From: Pseudomonadota bacterium
GTDB taxonomy: Bacteria; Pseudomonadota; Alphaproteobacteria; Rhizobiales; Beijerinckiaceae
Length of the DNA: 12,078 nucleotides
Reading direction: 5' to 3'
NCBI GenBank assembly: GCA_023393655.1
Contig: JAEWKP010000091.1
Span: 1 to 12,078, forward strand
Of the stretch, positions 6,123-12,078 are shown piece by piece (position 1 is the stretch's first letter; each line of letters opens with the position of its first letter). The translations under genes were made by a program, and so were the position numbers. The notes under the pieces were generated by a model. That model saw only the letters and a program-made list of their open reading frames with translations. It was not told the DNA's origin and made no database searches.

Positions 6123-7595
6123 ATGCATGCACTGGCTCGCAAGCTCGATCTGCCCGTTGACGCGGCAGTGCAGGACCTTGCCGGCGAGCCGACGGAGGCC
6201 GGTGCCGAGCGTGCGGTGCGCGAGATTGCCGCCCGTTTCGGCAAGCTCAGCGCCGAGATCACCGATATCGCCGGGCGCGTCGGCGACGTGACGCAGCAAT
6301 TCGACCAGCAGACGGCGGGCCTGCGCCGCGTGGTCGGCGCGGTCGAGCAGGTGGCGCAGGCGAACAACGCGATCCGGCAAGCGGCCGAGGGTGCGCAGGC
6401 TGCCGCGTCCGGTGTCCGCAACGGCCTCGAGCGCGTGACCCAGTCGGTGCGGCTCGGGCTCAATGCAGCGCAGGCCGATATTGCGACGCTGTCGCAGGAA
6501 GCGCAGTCGATGTCGCAGGTGCTGGCGCAAGCCGTCGGCGATGCGCACAAGGCGCGGGCGTCGAGCGATGCGATCCAGTCGATCACCCGCGAGATCCAGC
6601 TCCTGTCGATCAATGCCGGCGTCGAGGCGGCCCGCAGCGGCGAGGCCGGCAAGGGTTTCGCGGTCATCGCGGCGGCCGTGAAGGCGCTTGCCGAGCAGAC
6701 CCGCGCGGCGACGGCGGCGAGCGCCGCTCAGCTCGACCTGCTGGTCAAGGCGGTCGATGCCGTCGCCCGCCAAAGCCAGGCGAATGCGCAGACGGCGCAG
6801 CGCGCGCAGGCGGGCAGCCAGAATATTTCGCTGCAGATCGGCGAGTTCGACAGCTTCGGCCGCTCCGTCGTCGAGCTGATCGGCGAGATCGAGGCCGTAT
6901 CGCGCCCGACCCGGGAGAATGCCGAAGCCTGCGCGAAGGCCGGACAGGACCTCGCCGGCCTCGTGGCCGGGGTCGATGCGTCCACCAACAATCTCGAACA
7001 GGCGGGACAGCGGACCGAGGCGCTGGTCGCGATCAGCGAGGGCATCCTTGGCTCGATCGCCGCCTCGGGCGTGCGGACGGCCCAGTCAGAGCTGATCGCG
7101 ATTGCCATGGAGACGGCGGGCACGATCGGCGAATTGTTCGAGGCGGCGTTGGCGCGCGGCGAGCTCACGCTCGCAGACCTGTTCGACGAAGCCTATCGGC
7201 CGATCCCGGGATCGGACCCGGTCCAGCACATGACCCGCTTCGTCGCGTTGACCGACCGGCTGCTGCCGCCCTTGCAGGAGGAACTCCTGACCTCGAACGG
7301 GCGGATCGTGTTCTGCGCCGCGGTGGACCGCAATGGCTTCCTGCCGACGCATAACCGCAAATATGCGCAAGCCCAGGGCAGCGATCCGGTCTGGAACAAC
7401 GCCAATTGCCGGAACCGGCGCATTTTCGATGACCGGACTGGGCTTGCTGCCGCGCGCAACCGCAAGCCGTTCCTGCTGCAGAGCTACCGGCGCGACATGG
7501 GCGGCGGGCAGTTCCTGGTGATGGAGGACCTGTCGGCGCCGATCATGGTCAAGGGCCGGCACTGGGGCGCCTTCCGCTTCGGTCTCAAGGTTTAA
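6123..7595 (+). CDS. Soluble methyl-accepting chemotaxis protein with C-terminal sensor domain (IcpA-like position)
   Basis: This 490-residue cytoplasmic chemoreceptor has no signal peptide and no membrane segment. Residues 1 to about 155 form a long Ala/Gln/Glu-rich helical arm. The signalling tip, recognisable by INAGVEAARSGEAGKGFAVI at 163-182, follows, and a return helix runs to about 340. The last 120 residues form a separate globular domain with IVFCAAVDRNGFLPTHNRKY from 395, NNANCRNRRIFDDRTGL, QSYRRDMGGG and a closing KGRHWGAFRFG. I recognise this tail from other soluble alphaproteobacterial receptors and take it as a PAS/Cache-like sensor; its ligand is unknown. The tip is diverged: EIQLLSINAG stands where most receptors read QTNILALNAA. 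As first gene of the operon it sits where Sinorhizobium has icpA. The longer frame from 6018 adds 35 residues that look like translated leader. Confidence 0.88.
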   Translation: MHALARKLDLPVDAAVQDLAGEPTEAGAERAVREIAARFGKLSAEITDIAGRVGDVTQQFDQQTAGLRRVVGAVEQVAQANNAIRQAAEGAQAAASGVRNGLERVTQSVRLGLNAAQADIATLSQEAQSMSQVLAQAVGDAHKARASSDAIQSITREIQLLSINAGVEAARSGEAGKGFAVIAAAVKALAEQTRAATAASAAQLDLLVKAVDAVARQSQANAQTAQRAQAGSQNISLQIGEFDSFGRSVVELIGEIEAVSRPTRENAEACAKAGQDLAGLVAGVDASTNNLEQAGQRTEALVAISEGILGSIAASGVRTAQSELIAIAMETAGTIGELFEAALARGELTLADLFDEAYRPIPGSDPVQHMTRFVALTDRLLPPLQEELLTSNGRIVFCAAVDRNGFLPTHNRKYAQAQGSDPVWNNANCRNRRIFDDRTGLAAARNRKPFLLQSYRRDMGGGQFLVMEDLSAPIMVKGRHWGAFRFGLKV

Positions 7596-7651
7596 CACTT
7601 CGTCCGTGCCTGCCCTGTCGAGTTGAGTGAGCGAGTTCTCGAGTCAGCGCC

Positions 7652-8119
7652 ATGCATATCGCGCCATCCTTCCCCAACCTGTCGGTGCTGCTCATCGATC
7701 CGAGCCCGCATTACCGCCGGATCGTGCGCACGATGCTGTATCAGGCGCAGCTCAATCGCATCTTCGAGGCGGCCGACCTTTCCTCGGCGGCTTCGACCTT
7801 CATCCAGAAGCAGCCGAACATCGTCATCCTCGACTGGGACATGCCCGAGGGCAACAGCATCAAGTGTCTGGCAGCGATCCGTTCCTTCAAGACCTCGCCC
7901 TTCGCCAAGGCTCCGGTGCTGGTGATGATGGAACGGCCGGACCGGCGCTCGGTCGTCCAGGCGGCGAAACTCGGCGCGCATGAGATCATCACCAAGCCGA
8001 TCTCGCCCAACAATCTCTGGCTTCACCTGTCGGGCGTCATCAACGTGCCGCGAAAATACCGGGAGGCGACCGGCAAGATCACGCTGGTGCCGCGCGCGAT
8101 CAGCAACAACATGTTCTGA
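7652..8119 (+). CDS. Atypical CheY-like response regulator receiver protein
   Basis: This 155-residue single-domain receiver has no DNA-binding or enzymatic output domain. Against CheY, the phospho-acceptor is Asp61 (ILDWDMP at 59-65) and the conserved Lys is Lys115 (IITKPIS), both present. Two other positions depart from the rule. The acidic pair is reduced to Asp16-Pro17 (LLIDPSP), and the switch Thr/Ser position holds Met93 (LVMMERP). Loss of the second acidic residue should weaken Mg2+ binding, and loss of the switch residue should uncouple phosphorylation from the usual shape change. A tail of about 26 residues (INVPRKYREA to the end) extends beyond the normal fold. It follows the soluble receptor by 56 bp, with only a weak ribosome site. 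It may be a phosphate sink, an adaptor or a phosphorylation-independent partner; the sequence does not decide. Confidence 0.88.
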   Translation: MHIAPSFPNLSVLLIDPSPHYRRIVRTMLYQAQLNRIFEAADLSSAASTFIQKQPNIVILDWDMPEGNSIKCLAAIRSFKTSPFAKAPVLVMMERPDRRSVVQAAKLGAHEIITKPISPNNLWLHLSGVINVPRKYREATGKITLVPRAISNNMF

Positions 8120-8242
8120 CGCTCGTGGCTGCGTGCCGCAATTGCCACGAAAGCGCCAAGAGTATTGATGGGCAGCTCCCAATTTAGCGAAGTTTTTACC
8201 AGTTTGCCGCGATGCTCCAGGCGCAATCCTGGGTCGCCCTCC
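8120..8242 (+). promoter_or_regulatory. 123-bp gap before the STAS gene, possible internal promoter or leader
   Basis: This is the longest gap inside the chemotaxis gene run. Its centre (about 8177-8200) is AT-richer than its surroundings and carries a TTTA (8183-8186) and a TTTACC (8195-8200), reminiscent of the leader before the first gene but with an 8-base spacer. The STAS frame is open back to an ATG at 8168, but the 25 extra residues are unlike any STAS start and I see no good ribosome site there. I read the gap as untranslated. Confidence 0.3.
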
Positions 8243-8524
8243 ATGCTCATCACCGTTTCGCTTCCCCCTTTCCTCGGCCGCTCCGAGGCCGCGGCGTTCC
8301 GCAACCAGCTGCTGGTGGCGCTGGAACAGCGGGAAAGCATCGCCGTCGAATGCGCCGAGGCGGGAGCCCTGCCCAGCCTCTGGATCCAGCTTCTTCACTC
8401 TGCAGCCACCAGCGCCGCCGCGCGGGGGCTTTCGGTCACGCTCAAGGCGGCTTCCGAGGAATGCCGCGAATCCCTGCGGGCGATCGGCTTCGATGCCGCT
8501 CACAGCGCTCTCGTTCTGGAGTGA
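8243..8524 (+). CDS. Small STAS-domain protein, CheS-like
   Basis: This 93-residue protein resembles a single STAS (SpoIIAA-like) domain: a beta start LITVSLPP, the segment SIAVECAEAGALPSLWIQLL, and the C-terminal half ARGLSVTLKAASEECRESLR with IGFD near the end. The usual Ser/Thr phosphorylation site of anti-sigma factor antagonists is not obvious. Its size and place, directly before cheY and cheA, match CheS of Sinorhizobium meliloti (97 residues), which binds CheA and speeds dephosphorylation of CheY1. I infer the same role but have no alignment to prove it. The start is chosen at 8243 because it opens on a standard STAS strand; an in-frame ATG at 8168 is possible. The stop is 5 bp before the cheY ATG, so the two are translationally close. 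Confidence 0.75.
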   Translation: MLITVSLPPFLGRSEAAAFRNQLLVALEQRESIAVECAEAGALPSLWIQLLHSAATSAAARGLSVTLKAASEECRESLRAIGFDAAHSALVLE

Positions 8525-8529
8525 CAGGC

Positions 8530-8889
8530 ATGAAAATCCTGGCGATCGACGATACCAAGACCTTGCTCAGCCTGCTCAGCCTGACGCTACGCAATGCCGG
8601 CCACGAGGTGGCCGAGGCCGAGAACGGCGAGGACGGCCTCAACAAGTTCGAGCAGTTCAAGCCCGATCTCGTGATCACCGACCTGAACATGCCGATCATG
8701 GACGGCATCGAGTTCACGCGCGCCTGCCGCTCGCGCCCGGCCGGGCAGAACACGCCGATCATCGTGCTGACCACGGAGAACGGTGCCGAGATCAAGGCGG
8801 AAGGCCGCCGCGCCGGTGCCAGCGCCTGGATGGTCAAGCCCTTCGAACCCAACACGCTGCTCGGCCTCGTCGCGCGCTACCAGAACTGA
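8530..8889 (+). CDS. cheY: Chemotaxis response regulator CheY
   Basis: This 119-residue single receiver domain has every canonical residue: the acidic pair Asp7-Asp8 (LAIDDTK), phospho-acceptor Asp51 (VITDLNMPIMDG), switch Thr81 (IVLTTE) and Lys103 (MVKPFEPN). It takes phosphate from CheA and either acts at the flagellar motor or serves as a competing phosphate sink, as CheY1 does in the rhizobial operon of similar order. The ATG at 8530 has GGAG 8 nt upstream. A longer open frame from 8212 overlaps the STAS gene and its extra part is out-of-frame nonsense, so I reject that start. The gene lies 5 bp after the STAS stop and 10 bp before cheA, so co-translation in one operon is likely. A second cheY often occurs downstream of cheB in such operons. 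Confidence 0.93.
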   Translation: MKILAIDDTKTLLSLLSLTLRNAGHEVAEAENGEDGLNKFEQFKPDLVITDLNMPIMDGIEFTRACRSRPAGQNTPIIVLTTENGAEIKAEGRRAGASAWMVKPFEPNTLLGLVARYQN

Positions 8890-8899
8890 AGGCTGGCCG

Positions 8900-11218
8900 A
8901 TGGATCCGTTGGCAGAACTCAAGCAGACCTTCTTCCAGGAATGCGAGGAACTTCTCGGCGCGCTGGAGCAGAAGCTCCAGGCTCTCGACGAGGGCTCGAC
9001 GGATTCTGAGGACGTCAATGCCGCCTTCCGCGCCATCCACTCGATCAAGGGTGGCGCCGGCGCCTTCGGCTGCACGGAGCTGGTCGGCTTCGCGCATGTC
9101 TTCGAGGCCTCGCTCGATCATCTGAGGTCCGGCCGCGTCGCTATCGAGGACGCACCGTTCACGCTGTTCCTGCGCTGCGCCGACGCCGTCGCCGATCTCG
9201 TCTCGGCCGCGCGCAACGACGAGCCCGCGACCGAGCGCCCCGACCTGCTGGCCGCGCTGGAGCAGGTCGGCAAGGAGCCGCAGGCCCCGGTTGCCGCGCC
9301 GCCACCGGCTCCGGTTGCGTCTGCTCCGGCCCCGGTCGCCCCTGCCGCCGACAACGATGCGCCCATCGGTATCGCCGCGCTCGGCAACCTGCTTGCCATG
9401 GTCGAGGCGAAGACCGCTGCTCCCGCTGCCGCCGCCGATGACGGCTGGGACGACGAGCCGGTCGCCGCGCCGCCCCCCGCCGCCGGGAAGCCCGGCCGCG
9501 ACGTCCATCTGCGCATCACGCCGGAGCAGGACCTGTTCCGCCGCGTGATCGAGCCGCGCGTCGTGCTCGGCTCGCTGCCGGCCGACGACATCGTCTCGAT
9601 CCGCTGCGACCTGAGTCAGGTGCCGCCGCTCGAAAGCATCGATGTCAGCGATTGTTGGCTGCGCTACGACGTGGACCTGCGCACCGAGTTGTCGGTCGAG
9701 GACCTGCACGGCCGCTTCGATTTCAGCCTCGCGAATGAGGAGTTCGAGTTCAGCTTCCCCGAGCCGGAAGCCGTGATCGACGTTCCGCAGGTCACGGAAG
9801 CGCCGGCTGCTGCGCCGGAAGTCTCCAGCGCGGTTGCCGCCGACCTTTCTGCGATCCTCGCCAAGCTCGGCGCGGCGCCGGAAGTGGTAAGCGAACCCGA
9901 TATCCAACCGGTCGCTGCGGCGGGCGCAGGCGCTGCTCCGGTTGTCGCGACCGAGCCGGCCGTCACCCGTGCGGCGCCGCGCGCCCCGGCCGCCGCCGAT
10001 ACCTCGACGCGCCAGCGCCAGGCCGTCAGCGTGCGCGTCGATCTCGACCGCATCGACAAGCTGATGAACCTCGTCGGCGAGATCGTCATCACCCAGTCGA
10101 TGCTGGTCGAATGCGTGCGCTCGCTGCCCTATGACGTCCACGCCAAGACCGCCGAGGGCATGCTGACGCTCTCGCGCCAGACCCGCGAATTGCAGGACCA
10201 TGTCATGGCCGTGCGCGCGCAGCCGGTGAAGGCCGTGTTCCAGCGCATGCCGCGGCTGGTGCGCGAACTCGCCCAGACGCTGGGCAAGGAAGTGCGCCTC
10301 GTGCTCGAAGGCGAGAACACCGAGGTCGACAAGACGATCATCGAGGAACTCGCCGATCCGCTGACCCATATGATCCGCAACTCGATGGATCACGGGCTGG
10401 AGACGCCCGACGAGCGCATCGCGGCCGGCAAGCCGCGCGAGGGCACGATCAGGCTGATCGCCGAGCATCGCGCCGGCCGCATCGTCATCTCCGTCACCGA
10501 TGACGGGCGCGGCATCGGCCGCGACCGGCTGCTCGCCAAGGCGCGCTCGCGCGGCCTCGTCGGCGCCGACGAGCGGCTGCAGCCCGAGGAGATCGACCAG
10601 CTCATCTTCGCCGCTGGCCTGTCGACGGCCGAGGTCATCAGCGACGTCTCGGGACGCGGCGTCGGCATGGACGTCGTGCGCCGCAACGTCGAGTCGCTCG
10701 GCGGCCGCATCAGCGTCGATTCCGAGCCGGGTCGCGGCTGCAAGTTCACGCTCGCCCTGCCGCTGACGCTCGCCGTGCTGGAGGGCATGGTGATCCGCTG
10801 CGGCGACGACCGCTACGTCATCCCGATCGCCTCGGTGATCGAGACGCAGCATCTCGCCTCGACGCCGATCGAACGGCTGCCCTTCGGCCAGGAAGTCCTG
10901 CGCTGGCGTGGCGAGGTCACCCCGCTTTATCGGCTGGGCGACGTGATGGGCTCGATGGGCCAGACCAACGAGAACATCGTCATCATCGCCGAGACCGAGC
11001 GCGGCAACAATGTCGGCATTGCCGTCGACGAGATCGTCGGCCAGCAGCAGGTCGTCGTGAAGAGCCTCGAGGCGAATTACGGCGCGGTCAACGGTGCCTC
11101 GGCGGCGACGATCCTCGGCGATGGCCTGGTCGCCCTGATCCTGGATATCGACTCGATGCTGCGGCTGGCCGCCTCCGGTAGCCGCTCCCCCCAATCTGAC
11201 CTCAAGATGGCTGGATGA
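8900..11218 (+). CDS. cheA: Chemotaxis histidine kinase CheA
   Basis: This 772-residue CheA has the full domain order. P1 (HPt, residues about 1-105) carries the phospho-accepting His47 in AIHSIKGGAGAFG. After an Ala/Pro linker, a P2-like domain (about 199-285) starts DVHLRITPEQDLF and includes LSQVPPLESID. A second Ala/Pro linker leads to P3 dimerisation (about 378-440, VRVDLDRIDKLMNLVGEIVI). The P4 ATPase shows the N box at 490-499 (HMIRNSMDHG), G1 at 534-540 (DDGRGIG) and G2 at 584-590 (SGRGVGM). P5, the CheW-like docking domain, fills about 640-772. All catalytic motifs look intact. The P2 region is of the alphaproteobacterial sort and not the compact enteric P2. GAAGG overlapping the cheY stop (8888-8892) supports the ATG at 8900; the frame open from 8783 overlaps cheY. 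The stop overlaps the cheW start in ATGA. Confidence 0.95.
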   Translation: MDPLAELKQTFFQECEELLGALEQKLQALDEGSTDSEDVNAAFRAIHSIKGGAGAFGCTELVGFAHVFEASLDHLRSGRVAIEDAPFTLFLRCADAVADLVSAARNDEPATERPDLLAALEQVGKEPQAPVAAPPPAPVASAPAPVAPAADNDAPIGIAALGNLLAMVEAKTAAPAAAADDGWDDEPVAAPPPAAGKPGRDVHLRITPEQDLFRRVIEPRVVLGSLPADDIVSIRCDLSQVPPLESIDVSDCWLRYDVDLRTELSVEDLHGRFDFSLANEEFEFSFPEPEAVIDVPQVTEAPAAAPEVSSAVAADLSAILAKLGAAPEVVSEPDIQPVAAAGAGAAPVVATEPAVTRAAPRAPAAADTSTRQRQAVSVRVDLDRIDKLMNLVGEIVITQSMLVECVRSLPYDVHAKTAEGMLTLSRQTRELQDHVMAVRAQPVKAVFQRMPRLVRELAQTLGKEVRLVLEGENTEVDKTIIEELADPLTHMIRNSMDHGLETPDERIAAGKPREGTIRLIAEHRAGRIVISVTDDGRGIGRDRLLAKARSRGLVGADERLQPEEIDQLIFAAGLSTAEVISDVSGRGVGMDVVRRNVESLGGRISVDSEPGRGCKFTLALPLTLAVLEGMVIRCGDDRYVIPIASVIETQHLASTPIERLPFGQEVLRWRGEVTPLYRLGDVMGSMGQTNENIVIIAETERGNNVGIAVDEIVGQQQVVVKSLEANYGAVNGASAATILGDGLVALILDIDSMLRLAASGSRSPQSDLKMAG

Positions 11219-11727
11219 CCATGAGCCTCCAACTCGGCGAAAAGCACTTCTCGTCTGCACAGCCGGAAGCGGCTGCGCGCCGGATCGTGACCTTCAAGGT
11301 CGGCGATCGCACCTTCGGCATCGATGTCGGCATGGTCCGCGAGATCAAGGGCTGGCAGGCGACGACGCCGCTGCCGCATGCGGCCCCGCATGTGCGCGGC
11401 GTGCTCAACCTGCGCGGCGTCATCCTGGCGGTCTACGACCTGCGTACCGCGATCGGCCTCGGTGCCACCGACGCCACCGCGACCCATGTCATCGTGGTCG
11501 TCGATGTCGAGGACAAGACTGCCGGCCTGCTGGTCGACTCGGTTTCGGATATCGTCGATGTGCCGGTCAGTGCGGTGCGCCCGGCTCCGGAGCTGGAGCG
11601 TGATGAGCACGGCCTGATCGAAGGCCTCGTCCTGCTCGATACCGACATCGTCGCGCTGCTCGATCTTGCGGCGGTGATCCGCGACGGCGGCGCCGAGGCC
11701 CAGATCAAGACCAGCCGGGCCGCCTGA
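11215..11727 (+). CDS. cheW: Chemotaxis coupling protein CheW
   Basis: This 170-residue adaptor links receptors to CheA in the signalling array. It is a single CheW/SH3-like domain: RIVTFKVGDRTFGIDVGMVR at 23-42, the conserved loop PHVRGVLNLRGVILAVYDLR near 60-80 with the Arg that contacts receptors, then HVIVVVDVEDKTAGLLVDSV and IEGLVLLDTDIVALLDL toward the end. A hydrophilic N-terminal extension of about 20 residues precedes the fold. The ATG at 11215 overlaps the cheA stop by four bases (ATGA), a sign of translational coupling; the ATG at 11221 would remove two residues only. Coupled production with CheA suits their fixed ratio in the array. Confidence 0.95.
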   Translation: MTMSLQLGEKHFSSAQPEAAARRIVTFKVGDRTFGIDVGMVREIKGWQATTPLPHAAPHVRGVLNLRGVILAVYDLRTAIGLGATDATATHVIVVVDVEDKTAGLLVDSVSDIVDVPVSAVRPAPELERDEHGLIEGLVLLDTDIVALLDLAAVIRDGGAEAQIKTSRAA

Positions 11728-11793
11728 ACTTTTCGAGACCAGCCCGAGCGTAGCGTTCAAGAAGCGGGCGAGAACAAGAAACGATAGAACCCT

Positions 11794-12078
11794 ATGGGCA
11801 GCGCGCTCGGCCCCTTCTCACGTCTCTCGGTCAATCAACCGCTGCTCGCCGCCGGCTCGGCGGCGCTCGCCGGCAGCGTGGCGTCCTATGCGGCACTGGC
11901 CGGTTCTCCCGCGCTGGGTGTTGCCGCGGTTGCGGGCGTCGCATTGCTCGGCGGCTTTGCCGCCTGGAGTGCGGCCCGTCCGCTCGCGCGCCGCGCGGCG
12001 GCTGCGGCGCGCCTGGCCGAAGGCGGCGAGGTCACGCTTCCCGACGCATCCGGATCGGGTGAGGGTGCGGATCTGGCG
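11794..12078 (+). CDS. Membrane-bound chemoreceptor, N-terminal fragment (two TM segments, HAMP)
   Basis: The frame opens at the ATG at 11794 and runs through the right edge, giving 95 residues. Residues about 17-36 and 40-58 are two hydrophobic segments separated by only Gly-Ser-Pro, a tight hairpin with no room for a periplasmic ligand domain. From residue 62, ARPLARRAAAAARLAEGGEV and the following segment ending EGADLA resemble a HAMP linker (conserved Pro, then Leu, an Ala-rich amphipathic helix, Gly, and a second helix start). This build fits a chemoreceptor that senses inside the cell or in the membrane, though a histidine kinase with HAMP cannot be excluded from the fragment. The position 66 bp after cheW favours a chemoreceptor. 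No strong ribosome site is visible before the ATG. Confidence 0.6.
   Translation, partial: MGSALGPFSRLSVNQPLLAAGSAALAGSVASYAALAGSPALGVAAVAGVALLGGFAAWSAARPLARRAAAAARLAEGGEVTLPDASGSGEGADLA

Noticed and set aside
8183..8199. Second CtrA box before the STAS gene
   Set aside because: TTTA-N8-TTTAC has a one-base spacer error and a mismatch in each half-site, so I mention it only as a weak resemblance.
8834..11260. 808-residue open frame antisense to cheA and the start of cheW
   Set aside because: It is rich in Arg, Asp, Ala and Gly with no domain pattern. Such frames arise opposite high-GC genes, and the plus strand holds all CheA motifs.
1..12078. CRISPR array, insertion sequence, phage or toxin-antitoxin genes
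   Set aside because: I looked for evenly spaced repeats, transposase or integrase motifs and small paired genes and found none.

Overview
The window looks like ordinary chromosomal DNA from a high-GC alphaproteobacterium, most likely of the order Hyphomicrobiales (a Bosea-, Chelatococcus- or Methylobacterium-like organism). That placement is an inference from the strongly GC-biased codon use, the palindromic intergenic elements, the soluble-receptor/STAS/CheY/CheA/CheW gene order typical of rhizobial che operons, and a near-consensus CtrA box. I see no rRNA or tRNA gene, no insertion sequence, no CRISPR array and no phage gene.

Layout from left to right. (1) Positions 1-177, minus strand: the N-terminus of a YifB/ComM-type Mg-chelatase-like ATPase, cut by the window edge. 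(2) Positions 254-3585, minus strand: a two-gene TRAP-TAXI uptake system. The periplasmic binding protein is transcribed first and the fused 4TM/12TM permease second, with a 94-bp nested palindrome in the 182-bp gap between them. (3) Positions 3586-3848: a divergent control region. (4) Positions 3849-5069, plus strand: an MFS exporter closely resembling the fosmidomycin resistance protein Fsr. It converges on (5) a Mn-type superoxide dismutase with a twin-arginine signal peptide (5128-5874, minus strand). A perfect 12-bp-arm hairpin lies between the two stop codons. (6) Positions 5875-6122: a divergent regulatory region holding a near-perfect CtrA-type box. (7) Position 6123 to the end, plus strand: a chemotaxis operon. 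Its order is soluble chemoreceptor with a C-terminal sensor domain, atypical CheY-like receiver, small STAS (CheS-like) protein, canonical CheY, CheA, CheW, and the start of a membrane-bound chemoreceptor that runs off the window.

The chemotaxis genes fit together as one pathway. The two receptors and CheW form the array, CheA (phospho-His47) passes phosphate to the canonical CheY, and the STAS protein sits where Sinorhizobium places CheS, which helps CheA drain phosphate from CheY1. The unusual element is the extra receiver protein between the soluble receptor and the STAS gene. It keeps the phospho-acceptor Asp and the Lys but lacks one acidic-pair residue and the switch Thr/Ser. CheR, CheB and CheD are expected to the right but are not in the window. 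I see no wholly new system. The atypical receiver, the diverged receptor tip with C-terminal sensing, the periplasm-directed Mn-SOD and the CtrA box are the points most worth following.
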